NCBI GenBank assembly: GCA_029009035.1
Contig: JAQXJQ010000203.1
Coordinates: forward strand, 1-10,913
DNA length: 10,913 nucleotides
Direction of reading: 5' to 3'
DNA from: Oscillospiraceae bacterium
GTDB lineage: Bacteria; Bacillota; Clostridia; Oscillospirales; Oscillospiraceae
Positions 1 through 6,484 of this stretch are shown here, one piece after another (the stretch's first letter is position 1; the number at the start of each line of letters is the position of its first letter). A program made the position numbers and the translations under genes. Below the pieces are notes generated by a model. It saw nothing but the letters and a program-made list of their open reading frames with translations, did no database searches and was not told the DNA's origin.

Positions 1-539
1 ACGGCAACTGCATCGTGGCTGTCTCCGAGGGTATCCACTACGCCGACGGCTCTTTCGTCTCCGAGGCAAAGACCTCTGCCACCGATGGTTTCGGCCACGC
101 TCAGCTGGGCGGTCTGGCCTCCCTGCTGGCCAACATTATCAAGGAGAAGACCGGCGCCAAGGTCCGCGGCATTGAGCTGTCTCTGCTGCAGCGCTGCGGT
201 GCGCATCTGGCCTCTCAGACCGATATCGAGGAGTCCTTCAACGCCGGTAAGACCGCCGTTGAGGCTGCTGTCGCCGGTGAGACCGACAAGATGGTCGGCT
301 TCGAGTGCAACCGCGAGAACGGCGTGTATACCTGCAAGACCAAGCTGTTCAACCTCTCCGATGTGGCTAACTTCGAGAAGAAGGTTCCCCTGGAGTGGAT
401 CAACGAGGCCGGCAACGGTGTCAACCAGGGCTACATTGACTATGCCCTGCCCCTGATCCAGGGTGACAACCACCGTGCCACCGAGAATGGCCTGCCCCGT
501 TTCGCCCGTCTGAAGAAAGTCCTCGCCAGTGAGGGCTGA
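1..539 (+). CDS. 6-phosphofructokinase, long clostridial type, C-terminal part (5' truncated by window)
   Basis: The frame is open from the left edge (first full codon at base 3) to TGA at 537-539, giving 178 visible residues. The sequence reads like the C-terminal half of the roughly 400-residue phosphofructokinases common in Clostridia. Markers are IVAVSEG near the start, GFGHAQLGGLA, the conserved block IELSLLQRCGAH, then KKVPLEWINE and a C-terminal NGLPRF. The enzyme phosphorylates fructose 6-phosphate at C1 in cytoplasmic glycolysis. Members of this long group are often pyrophosphate-dependent and reversible. The residues that decide ATP versus PPi use (GGDG versus GGDD/GGND, and the residue before TIDND) lie upstream of the window, so the donor cannot be read here. 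It converges on pfkA at 597-1577 and ends 6 bp before a shared terminator. Family assignment is firm; PPi use is inference. Confidence 0.88.
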   Translation, partial: GNCIVAVSEGIHYADGSFVSEAKTSATDGFGHAQLGGLASLLANIIKEKTGAKVRGIELSLLQRCGAHLASQTDIEESFNAGKTAVEAAVAGETDKMVGFECNRENGVYTCKTKLFNLSDVANFEKKVPLEWINEAGNGVNQGYIDYALPLIQGDNHRATENGLPRFARLKKVLASEG

Positions 540-545
540 TAGAAA

Positions 546-590
546 GGCAAAAAATGACCTCAACCCAACGGGTTGAGGTCATTTTTTGCC
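546..590. terminator. Perfect 21-bp inverted repeat, bidirectional terminator between two convergent phosphofructokinase genes
   Basis: Arms at 546-566 and 570-590 are perfectly complementary over 21 bp with a 3-nt loop (AAC). The outer part is an A6 run on the left and a T6 run on the right, so either transcript ends in a GC-containing hairpin followed by U residues. It lies 6 bp after the stop of the upstream gene and 6 bp from the stop of pfkA, as expected for one intrinsic terminator serving both. Confidence 0.93.
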
Positions 591-596
591 TTTGCC

Positions 597-1577
597 TCAG
601 ATACCGGTCATATCGGACAATACTTCCAGTCCGTATTTCTCCAGTCCCTTTGTCATATTCAGTGCCTCTGTGATGTCGTAATCCACCACATCGTCGCCCT
701 TCATGGCCACCACGCGGCAGGTCTTGCCCTCGGCCAGCAGATGCACGGCGGCATGACCCATATAAGTAGCCACCATACGGTCCCGGGCGGTGGGAGAACC
801 GCCGCGCTGCACATGGCCGAGAATGGTCACTCTGGTATCCAGCGCCAGCGCTTCCTTGATCTTCTGGGCCACATCATAGGCGCCGCCGGGAACGCCCTCG
901 GCTACGATGACCATAAAGTGGGTCCGCCCGGCCAGGCGGGCACGGCGAATGGGCTCGACCACATCGCGGTCATAGTCCAGCTCGTTCTCGGGGGTGAGCA
1001 CCACAGTCGCACCGCAGGAGATACCCACGGACATGGCCAGATGACCGGCGCGGTGGCCCATGACCTCCACCACAGAGCATCGCTCATGAGACTTCATGGT
1101 GTCACGCAGGCGGTCAATGCTCTCCAGAGCCGTATTGCTGGCGGTATCATAACCGATGGTATAAGTAGAGCAGGCAATATCGTTATCAATGGTGCCCGGA
1201 ATACCGATCACGGAGATCCCCTTGTTGGCCAGCGTGAGCAAGCCGCGGAAGGTGCCGTCACCGCCGATGCCAACCAGTGCATCCAGACCCAGCATCTTAC
1301 AGGTGGCCACAGCCTTGTCCAGACCGTCCTCGGTCATAAACTCCTTGCTTCTGGCGGAGTACAGCATGGTACCGCCGCGGCGGGAAGTGTCGCTGACGCT
1401 CTCAAAATCCAGCTTCACAAAATCGCCGCTGATCAGGCCGTGATAGCCTCTGCGAATACCGATACACTCGATCCCGTGATGCAAAGCAGTTCTTACCACT
1501 GCGCGAACTGCCGCGTTCATACCAGGTGCGTCGCCGCCGCTGGTAAATACGCCAATACGCTTTACTGCCGGTTTCAT
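597..1577 (-). CDS. pfkA: ATP-dependent 6-phosphofructokinase
   Basis: A 326-residue protein, close to the usual bacterial PfkA length of about 320. It makes fructose 1,6-bisphosphate from fructose 6-phosphate and ATP, the committed step of glycolysis. Visible motifs are the N-terminal nucleotide loop TSGGDAPGMN (residues 12-21), GGDGT (105-109), PGTIDND (127-133) carrying the catalytic Asp131, MGHRAGH (173-179) and the sugar-phosphate region GHVQRGGSPTARDR (254-267). Glycines at 108 and 128 are those typical of ATP users; PPi enzymes carry Asp/Asn and Lys there. I chose the ATG at 1577 because GGAAGGA lies 9 nt upstream. The in-frame ATG at 1583 is only 3 nt from that site, and a TTG at 1595 precedes it. 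It has its own strong promoter and converges on a second phosphofructokinase. Confidence 0.96.
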   Translation of the reverse strand: MKPAVKRIGVFTSGGDAPGMNAAVRAVVRTALHHGIECIGIRRGYHGLISGDFVKLDFESVSDTSRRGGTMLYSARSKEFMTEDGLDKAVATCKMLGLDALVGIGGDGTFRGLLTLANKGISVIGIPGTIDNDIACSTYTIGYDTASNTALESIDRLRDTMKSHERCSVVEVMGHRAGHLAMSVGISCGATVVLTPENELDYDRDVVEPIRRARLAGRTHFMVIVAEGVPGGAYDVAQKIKEALALDTRVTILGHVQRGGSPTARDRMVATYMGHAAVHLLAEGKTCRVVAMKGDDVVDYDITEALNMTKGLEKYGLEVLSDMTGI

Positions 1578-1615
1578 AACCATCCGTCCTTCCAATATCT
1601 ATTTATGACACAGGG

Positions 1616-1644
1616 ATTATACCACGCAACCGGCCCCATGACAA
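1616..1644 (-). promoter_or_regulatory. Sigma-A-type promoter for pfkA
   Basis: On the minus strand, TTGTCA (1644-1639) and TATAAT (1621-1616) are separated by exactly 17 bp. A TGG just before the -10 gives an extended -10. The -10 lies about 40 bp from the ATG at 1577, leaving a short leader. It sits just downstream of the zinc-ribbon gene's terminator, so pfkA is probably transcribed separately. Confidence 0.82.
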
Positions 1645-1656
1645 GCGAAACTATAA

Positions 1657-1688
1657 AGAACAAGGAGGCTGTTTTCACAGCCTCCTTG
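1657..1688 (-). terminator. Intrinsic terminator of the zinc-ribbon gene
   Basis: A 12-bp perfect stem (arms 1661-1672 and 1677-1688, loop TTTC on the plus strand) lies 15 bp beyond the stop of the zinc-ribbon gene. On the minus strand it is followed by TTCTTTATA, a moderate U-rich tail. It separates this gene from the pfkA promoter. Confidence 0.8.
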
Positions 1689-1703
1689 CTACATTCTTGG
1701 GAA

Positions 1704-1982
1704 TTAGCCCTGCTCGCGCATCTTAGCGAAGCACTCGCTGCAGTAAACAGGACGATCAGACTTGGGCTCGAAGGGAACCTTGGCCTCGCCGCCGCAGGCA
1801 GCGCAGGTAGCGGTAAAGAACTCACGAGGACCGCGGGCAGCAGCCTTGCGGGCATCACGGCAGCTCTTGCAGCGCTGGGGCTCGTTCTGGAAGCCGCGCT
1901 CAGCATAGAACTCCTGCTCACCAGCGGTGAACACGAACTCGTTGCCACACTCTTTGCAAACTAAAGTCTTGTCTTCGTACAT
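1704..1982 (-). CDS. Small zinc-ribbon protein with four CxxC pairs
   Basis: A 92-residue cytoplasmic protein with four CxxC knuckles: C9/C12, C38/C41, C60/C63 and C81/C84. The last two pairs are spaced CxxC-x17-CxxC, matching a family of small Firmicutes proteins known by that name. The first pair resembles the probable zinc-ribbon domain seen in the same proteins. The two halves probably bind one Zn each. A basic linker (residues 42-53) joins them, which would suit nucleic-acid or protein contact. No enzyme motif is visible and the function is unknown. The ATG at 1982 has GAGAGGG 7 nt upstream. The gene is bracketed by its own candidate promoter (2035-2063) and terminator (1657-1688), so it looks monocistronic between sigH and pfkA. 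Zinc binding is a strong inference; the role is open. Confidence 0.88.
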   Translation of the reverse strand: MYEDKTLVCKECGNEFVFTAGEQEFYAERGFQNEPQRCKSCRDARKAAARGPREFFTATCAACGGEAKVPFEPKSDRPVYCSECFAKMREQG

Positions 1983-2034
1983 GGAAATACCCTCTCTTTG
2001 ATGCCCAGGAACCGATCTGATTTGCTGGGACCGT

Positions 2035-2063
2035 AATATATTTGCGCCAGCTTTCGCTGGTAA
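2035..2063 (-). promoter_or_regulatory. Candidate promoter of the zinc-ribbon gene, overlapping a small dyad
   Basis: On the minus strand, TTACCA (2063-2058) and TATATT (2040-2035) are 17 bp apart, starting 4 bp after the sigH stop. A perfect 5-bp inverted repeat with a 4-base loop (CCAGC/GCTGG, 2047-2060) overlaps the -35 and spacer. It could be an operator, or a short weak hairpin at the end of the sigH message. The A/T tail after it is poor for a terminator. Confidence 0.5.
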
Positions 2064-2066
2064 CGC

Positions 2067-2648
2067 CTAAATAACGGGCGCGATCTTCCGGCGGATACGC
2101 TGAACCGCGTTATCCACCGACTTATCTGTGCGCCCGATCTGCCGACCGATCTCCCGGTAGGAGAAGCCTTTCAGATACAACGCGAGAATTTGCTGCTCAA
2201 AAGAGGACAATTTTTCTTTCAGCACCGCGAGACGCTCCGCGTCCTCTTCCCTGCTGATGAGTTCCTCTTCCGGCCCATCCACCGCTTCCTCGCTGAGCAA
2301 CAGCCGAGTCTCCATAGACACGCTGTTATTCAGCGGAGCATGCTTATCACGGGATGCGGCTGTGATGGCCGAACGGATCCGGTTCCGGATACAAACAACA
2401 GCAAAGGTCTGGAACGATGCATCCCGGCTCTCATCAAACTCGCGCATGGCCTTCATCAGGCCAAACATGGCCTCCTGAAGAAGATCCTCGCTGTCACCAC
2501 CGGCCAAAAAATAGGGGCGGGCACAGGCACGGGCCAGACGCATATACCGGATGACCAGCTCCTCCTCCGCATTCTGGTCCCCCTGGGAAGCCATGCGGCA
2601 AAGCTGCTCGTCGCTTAATTCTGTTTTCCCTGCAAATACATCATTCAT
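2067..2648 (-). CDS. sigH: RNA polymerase sigma-70 family factor, SigH (sigma-30/Spo0H) type
   Basis: A 193-residue two-domain sigma factor. In spore-formers SigH directs early stationary-phase and sporulation-entry genes. Region 2 spans about 30-85, with the RYM..AR.CARPYFLAGGDSEDLLQEAMFG block typical of SigH and a core-binding and -10 helix ending ASFQTFA (77-83). There is an acidic linker at about 115-140, and region 4 spans about 143-190 with helix-turn-helix YREIGRQIGRTDKSVDNAVQR. There is no region 1.1 or full region 3, as in SigH. I place the start at ATG 2648, with AAAGG 7 nt upstream; an upstream in-frame TTG at 2693 would lie inside the -35 element. It is preceded by glmM (75 bp gap) and followed by the zinc-ribbon gene. 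ECF factors are about this size but lack this region 2 pattern. Confidence 0.9.
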   Translation of the reverse strand: MNDVFAGKTELSDEQLCRMASQGDQNAEEELVIRYMRLARACARPYFLAGGDSEDLLQEAMFGLMKAMREFDESRDASFQTFAVVCIRNRIRSAITAASRDKHAPLNNSVSMETRLLLSEEAVDGPEEELISREEDAERLAVLKEKLSSFEQQILALYLKGFSYREIGRQIGRTDKSVDNAVQRIRRKIAPVI

Positions 2649-2664
2649 AATGGAACCTTTACTA

Positions 2665-2693
2665 TTTTTACCATAAAGCAATCGGAATGTCAA
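2665..2693 (-). promoter_or_regulatory. Strong sigma-A-type promoter for sigH
   Basis: A consensus TTGACA (2693-2688 on the minus strand) lies 17 bp from TAAAAA (2670-2665), with TGG just upstream as an extended -10. It lies in the 75-bp gap after glmM, so sigH can be expressed independently of the ruv-glmM run. The start codon is 16 bp downstream of the -10, so the leader is very short. Confidence 0.8.
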
Positions 2694-2723
2694 TCATTTT
2701 ATGCAATTTTGCGAAAAATAATC

Positions 2724-4088
2724 TCAGTTCTCTTTTGACTTTATCAGATTTGCCAAATCCTCGGCCACAGAACGGGCCAATGCGTCATCGGAAGCCTCTA
2801 CCATGACGCGGACAAGTGCCTCTGTACCGGAAGCACGAACCAGGATACGGCCATCGCCGTTCATCCGGCGTTCCTTTTCTGCGATGGCATCCTTCAGCCA
2901 CTGGGCGCCCATCACCCGCTGCTTGGCATCATTGTCGGCCACCGCCACATTAATCAGCTCCTGAGGATAGCGCCGGCAGCCGCCGAACAGCTCGGAAGCT
3001 TTCTTTCCGCTGCGGTGCAGCAGATCAAGGATCTGAAGGGCAGTCAGCTCACCGTCACCGGTGGTGGCATGGTGCAGGAAGATCATGTGGCCGGACTGCT
3101 CGCCGCCCAGCATATACCCCTTCTCCTGCATCCGCTCCAGCACATTTCTGTCGCCCACTGCGGTGCACTCGACGGTCAGACCGTTCTCTTTGGCATAGGC
3201 GTGAAGCCCGATGTTGCTCATCACGGTGGCTACCACCGCATTCTCAGGCAGCAATCCGCGCTCCTTCATATCGGTACCGCATGCTGCCATGATCTGGTCG
3301 CCATCAATGAGCACGCCCTTCTCATCCACTGCCAGACAGCGGTCAGCATCGCCGTCAAAGGCGATACCCAGATCGTATCCGCCGGCCACCACCATGGCAG
3401 CCAGGGCGTCAATGTGGGTGGAGCCGCACTTTTCGTTGATGTTGACGCCATCCGGATCGGCATTGATCACATCAGTACGCAGCTTGTCAAAGCGGTCGAA
3501 GAGACGGGCTGCCGTTGCGGACGCCGCGCCGTTGGCACAGTCCACCAGAATGCGCAGACCGCCCAGGTCGGAGTGAATGGTGCTCTCCAGATGGTCAATG
3601 TAGTCCTCAGACGCCTTGGGCGCCACATAGCTGACCTTGCCCAGCTCCCCGTGTGTCTTGCGGGACACATCGTTGTGGCTGAACAGGACAATATCCTCGA
3701 TCTTCTCCTCCAGCTCATCGGAGAGCTTATAGCCTTCGCCGTTAAAGATCTTGATGCCGTTATGCTCAAAGGGATTGTGAGACGCGGAGATGACGATGCC
3801 CGCATCCGCCTTCTCATCCACCGTGACCCATGCCACGCCGGGAGTGGGCAAAGTGCCCAGGTCCAGCACATTGGCGCCGGCAGTGCAGAGACCCGCGATG
3901 AGCGAGCCCTTCAGCAGATCGCCGGAAATCCGGGTATCCTTTCCGATGGTGACAAGGGGCTTCTCCCCTGCCTTCTTATTTTTAGCAAGCACTGTGGCGG
4001 CAGCCAAGCCCACCTTGTAGGCCAGATCCGCATCCAGTCCGGCGTTTACCACGCCGCGAATTCCATCTGTTCCAAACAGTTTTCCCAT
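2724..4088 (-). CDS. glmM: Phosphoglucosamine mutase
   Basis: A 454-residue enzyme (family about 450) that converts glucosamine 6-phosphate to glucosamine 1-phosphate, feeding UDP-GlcNAc and peptidoglycan synthesis. The N-terminus is the classic GKLFGTDGIRG (2-12). The phosphoserine loop is SASHNP with catalytic Ser103. The Mg2+ loop is DGDADR (245-250), the sugar loop is GEQSGH (329-334) and the C-terminal phosphate-binding loop is RASGTE (418-423). In that loop the usual Pro after GTE is Ala424, a mild deviation. The start is ATG 4088 with GAGGAG 9 nt upstream; an in-frame TTG at 4109 has no good site. It begins 24 bp after the ruvB stop, so it is almost certainly co-transcribed with ruvCAB. 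The stop is followed by the sigH promoter, not by a clear terminator. Confidence 0.97.
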   Translation of the reverse strand: MGKLFGTDGIRGVVNAGLDADLAYKVGLAAATVLAKNKKAGEKPLVTIGKDTRISGDLLKGSLIAGLCTAGANVLDLGTLPTPGVAWVTVDEKADAGIVISASHNPFEHNGIKIFNGEGYKLSDELEEKIEDIVLFSHNDVSRKTHGELGKVSYVAPKASEDYIDHLESTIHSDLGGLRILVDCANGAASATAARLFDRFDKLRTDVINADPDGVNINEKCGSTHIDALAAMVVAGGYDLGIAFDGDADRCLAVDEKGVLIDGDQIMAACGTDMKERGLLPENAVVATVMSNIGLHAYAKENGLTVECTAVGDRNVLERMQEKGYMLGGEQSGHMIFLHHATTGDGELTALQILDLLHRSGKKASELFGGCRRYPQELINVAVADNDAKQRVMGAQWLKDAIAEKERRMNGDGRILVRASGTEALVRVMVEASDDALARSVAEDLANLIKSKEN

Positions 4089-4112
4089 ATACGAGCTCTC
4101 CTCACTCAAGAC

Positions 4113-5186
4113 TTAAAATGTCATCTGATCCATGCACGGCTCACACTGAGCCCCGCCGGGTGCCGCCAGGCCAAGATGCTCATAGGCTTTGCCGGTCACG
4201 CAGCGGCCTCTCGGCGTGCGGGTCAGGAACCCCAGCTGCATCAGATAGGGCTCATAAACATCTTCCAGGGTCACGGCTTCCTCATTGATGGTGGCCGCAA
4301 GGGTCTCAAGGCCCACGGGACCGCCGCCGTAGTGCTCAATGATGCTGTGCAGCATCCGGCGGTCGATCTGATCCAGCCCAAGCCGGTCGATCTCCAGAGC
4401 CAACAGCGCGCGATCCGCCACCTCCCGGGTGATCACGCCGCCGGCAGTCACCTGGGCAAAGTCCCGGACTCGGCGGAGCATACGGTTGGCGATGCGGGGG
4501 GTACCGCGGCTGCGGCGTGCGATCTCCAGGGCGCCGGCGTCCTCGATGGGCACCCCGAGGATGTCCGCAGAGCGCTTCACGATGAGCGCCAGCTCCTCCG
4601 GAGTGTACAGCTCCAAACGAAGGGTGACGCCAAAGCGGTCGCGCAGGGGCGCGGACAGCTGACCCGCCCGGGTGGTGGCGCCGATCAGGGTGAACCGGGG
4701 CAGATCCAGCCGGATGGAGTTGGCCGACGGGCCCTTGCCGATGATGATGTCAATGGCGTAGTCCTCCATGGCGGGATAGAGGATCTCCTCTACCGAGCGA
4801 TTGAGCCGGTGGATCTCATCCACAAACAGGATGTCATTTTCCTGCAGATTGGTCAGCAGCGCTGCCAGATCACCGGGCTTTTCAATGGCCGGGCCGGAGG
4901 TGATGCGGATATTGACCCCCATTTCATTGGCGATAATATTGGACAGGGTCGTCTTGCCCAATCCCGGGGGACCGTGGAGCAGCACATGATCCAAAGGCTC
5001 TCCGCGCATCTTGGCGGCCTGAATAAACACATCAAGATTACCCTTCGCCTTTTCCTGACCGATATACTCGCTCAGCGTCCTGGGACGCAGGGAAAATTCC
5101 GCTTCATCGGCAGAGGTCAGCGTTGTGGTCACAAGAGGCTCAAAGCTCTCCTCGCCGAAACTCTGATTGGAATAATCAATACTCAA
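4113..5186 (-). CDS. ruvB: Holliday junction branch-migration helicase RuvB
   Basis: A 357-residue AAA+ motor that, as hexamers on the RuvA-junction complex, pumps DNA through Holliday junctions. Seen in order are the entry block SLRPRTLSEYIGQ (32-44), Walker A GPPGLGKT (72-79), Walker B with Asp123-Glu124 followed by IH, sensor 1 GATTRAG (169-175), arginine finger in LRDRFG (181-186), sensor 2 GTPRIANR (228-235) and a C-terminal winged-helix domain ending in a slightly extended tail. No ATG exists before residue 60, so the start is TTG 5186, with AAGGA about 9 nt upstream. That ribosome site lies inside a 15-codon ORF ending 4 bp before the TTG, which suggests translational coupling. It is followed 24 bp later by glmM. 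Confidence 0.97.
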   Translation of the reverse strand: MSIDYSNQSFGEESFEPLVTTTLTSADEAEFSLRPRTLSEYIGQEKAKGNLDVFIQAAKMRGEPLDHVLLHGPPGLGKTTLSNIIANEMGVNIRITSGPAIEKPGDLAALLTNLQENDILFVDEIHRLNRSVEEILYPAMEDYAIDIIIGKGPSANSIRLDLPRFTLIGATTRAGQLSAPLRDRFGVTLRLELYTPEELALIVKRSADILGVPIEDAGALEIARRSRGTPRIANRMLRRVRDFAQVTAGGVITREVADRALLALEIDRLGLDQIDRRMLHSIIEHYGGGPVGLETLAATINEEAVTLEDVYEPYLMQLGFLTRTPRGRCVTGKAYEHLGLAAPGGAQCEPCMDQMTF

Positions 5187-5190
5187 AATG

Positions 5191-5238
5191 TCACTTCCTT
5201 TTAACTTCCTTCGAAGTGTTTAAGTAAATGATGCGCAT
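5191..5238 (-). CDS. Candidate 15-codon leader ORF between ruvA and ruvB
   Basis: It reads MRIIYLNTSKEVKRK then TGA. The ATG at 5238 has an excellent ribosome site, GAGGAG, 6 nt upstream, stronger than that of ruvB. The stop lies 4 nt before the TTG start of ruvB, in a different frame. The ruvB ribosome site is part of the last codons. CACTTC in the ORF (5218-5213) is complementary to GAAGTG (5197-5192) at the ruvB site, so ribosomes translating the ORF could open a small hairpin and load ruvB. The peptide resembles nothing I recognise. The role is inferred from layout alone; the site could also be a chance initiation signal. Confidence 0.5.
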   Translation of the reverse strand: MRIIYLNTSKEVKRK

Positions 5239-5255
5239 GGTGTTCTCCTCTTCGC

Positions 5256-5861
5256 TCAACCTTTTACCATCTTTTTCAGCGCCTGACGGACGATCTCCTC
5301 CACTTTCAGGTCGGCGAGATTCAATCCCTTTAACGCTGCGAGGATCTCCTGCTGGCCGTATCCCAGCACAGCCAGCGCCGCGGATGCCTCCGCCGTCTTG
5401 TCCTCCGGGATCACTGTGCTGCCACCCGCGAATTGTTCCATTCCGGAGGCGGTCAGCTGACCCTTTGCCAGTTTATCCTTCAGTTCCAGAATGATGCGCT
5501 GGGCGATCTTCTTGCCGATGCCGGGAACGGCTGTCAGCGCCTTCTCGTTTCCGGACACGATGGCCATAGCCAGTCCGTCCGGGCTGTTGAAGGACAAAAT
5601 CGCCAGCGCGGCCTTGGGGCCTACGCCGGACACGCCCAAAAGCATCTCAAAGCTGTGCAGTTCCCCTTCGCTGGCAAATCCGTACAGCTCAAAAATATCT
5701 TCCTTCACATACAAGTGTGTGTAAAGTTTTCCGACTTTACCCTTGTTGAGAGAAGCCAGTGTGTAGCTTGTGGTGCGGCAGGCATAGCCCACGCCGGCAC
5801 AGTCGATGACCGCAAGGTTTTGGGCCATATGGGTCACGGTGCCCTGCACATAGTAAAACAT
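5256..5861 (-). CDS. ruvA: Holliday junction-binding protein RuvA
   Basis: A 201-residue protein, the normal RuvA length. Tetramers bind four-way junctions and seat two RuvB rings. Residues 1-62 form the OB-fold (MFYYVQGTV start, EDIFELYGF at 54-62). Two helix-hairpin-helix motifs follow, LLGVSGVGPKAAL (74-86) and LTAVPGIGKKIAQRI (109-123). The acidic or flexible linker is at about 135-156, and the C-terminal RuvB-binding domain at about 157-201 includes ALAVLGYGQQEI. The ATG at 5861 has GGGAGG 6 nt upstream; the frame stays open further upstream into ruvC but without a better site. It starts 16 bp after the ruvC stop. The 69-bp gap to ruvB contains a leader ORF. Confidence 0.97.
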   Translation of the reverse strand: MFYYVQGTVTHMAQNLAVIDCAGVGYACRTTSYTLASLNKGKVGKLYTHLYVKEDIFELYGFASEGELHSFEMLLGVSGVGPKAALAILSFNSPDGLAMAIVSGNEKALTAVPGIGKKIAQRIILELKDKLAKGQLTASGMEQFAGGSTVIPEDKTAEASAALAVLGYGQQEILAALKGLNLADLKVEEIVRQALKKMVKG

Positions 5862-5877
5862 AGTTTGCCTCCCTTTT

Positions 5878-6366
5878 TCAGCGGTTGGGCAACAGTGAAG
5901 TGGCGGATCTGGCGTGGCACAGAGCGATGGCGACTGCATCTGCCGCGTCATCCGGCTTTGGGACGGCAGCAAGGCCCAGAATGCGCTTGGTCATATCCAT
6001 GACCTGCTTTTTTTCCGCCTTCCCGTATCCCACCACCGCCTGCTTCACCTGAGACGGATTGTATTCGTAGATGGGCAGCCCCATCTTTTCCGCCGTCATC
6101 AGAATGACCCCTCTTGCCTGGGCGACCCCGATACCGGTGGTGACATTTTGATTGAAAAACAGCTCCTCGATGGCCAGGGCGTCAGGGCGAAACTTGCCGA
6201 TCAGCTCCTCCAGATCGGTATGGATCTGCAGCAGCCGGGCGGGAAGCCGCACTCCGGCGGGAGTGTTGATGGCGCCGCATGCGACCATGCGCTGTCTGGC
6301 ACCATGGCTTTCCACCAGTCCAAATCCAACGATGGCATAGCCGGGATCGATCCCTAATATGAGCAC
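5878..6366 (-). CDS. ruvC: Holliday junction resolvase RuvC
   Basis: A 162-residue endonuclease that cuts Holliday junctions symmetrically with Mg2+. The RNase H-like fold shows GIDPG with Asp7, the second acidic residue in IEELFF (Glu67) and the C-terminal DDAADAVAIA with Asp140 and Asp143, giving a complete catalytic set. I place the start at GTG 6366, because a G-rich ribosome site (GGGGGG) lies 7 nt upstream and the protein then begins VLILGIDPG, as in the family. An in-frame ATG at 6420 would add 18 residues but has no ribosome site and lies upstream of the candidate -10. It is the first gene of the ruvC-ruvA-ruvB-glmM run. Confidence 0.96.
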   Translation of the reverse strand: MLILGIDPGYAIVGFGLVESHGARQRMVACGAINTPAGVRLPARLLQIHTDLEELIGKFRPDALAIEELFFNQNVTTGIGVAQARGVILMTAEKMGLPIYEYNPSQVKQAVVGYGKAEKKQVMDMTKRILGLAAVPKPDDAADAVAIALCHARSATSLLPNR

Positions 6367-6397
6367 GGAAGCACCCCCCGACAAATCCTTGCTGTAC

Positions 6398-6433
6398 AAA
6401 ATATCACTATATTTTAACATACCGTTTTGACAA
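6398..6433 (-). promoter_or_regulatory. Candidate promoter of the ruvC-ruvA-ruvB-glmM operon with an AT-rich dyad
   Basis: On the minus strand, TTGTCA (6433-6428) is 16 bp from TATAGT (6411-6406). A perfect 7-bp inverted repeat (6398-6404 and 6409-6415, loop CACT) overlaps the -10. It is not the Gram-positive LexA box (GAAC...GTTC), so SOS control is not supported by this site. It is placed between the xerD terminator and the ruvC start. Confidence 0.55.
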
Positions 6434-6438
6434 AGGCA

Positions 6439-6484
6439 AGGGAAAACGGCAGCTGGCGCACATTCTTGTGGCCGACTGCCGTTT
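6439..6484 (-). terminator. Intrinsic terminator of the spoIIM-xerD transcript
   Basis: Arms AAACGGCAG (6444-6452) and CTGCCGTTT (6476-6484) pair perfectly over 9 bp, with further internal pairing GGC.CAC/GTG.GCC. On the minus strand the stem is followed by TTCCCTTG after a T4 run. The left arm begins within the xerD stop codon, so the gene ends directly in its terminator. Confidence 0.78.

Noticed and set aside
573..1964. A 463-codon open frame on the plus strand opposite pfkA and the zinc-ribbon gene
   Set aside because: It is antisense to pfkA and the zinc-ribbon gene, crosses two regulatory regions, has no start signal and shows low-complexity shadow composition.
2703..2712. GCAA-AA-TTGC mini inverted repeat after glmM as a terminator
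   Set aside because: The stem is 4 bp and the loop 2 nt, so it would not be stable. The sigH promoter lies just beyond it.
3015..5204. A 729-codon open frame on the plus strand opposite glmM and ruvB
   Set aside because: It runs antisense to two unmistakable genes, lacks a ribosome site and has His/Gln/Gly-rich composition typical of the complement of GC-biased codons. Its product resembles nothing.
6367..6420. Longer RuvC starting at ATG 6420
   Set aside because: There is no ribosome site, the extra 18 residues are outside the family, and the region contains the candidate -10. GTG 6366 has a ribosome site and gives the family N-terminus.
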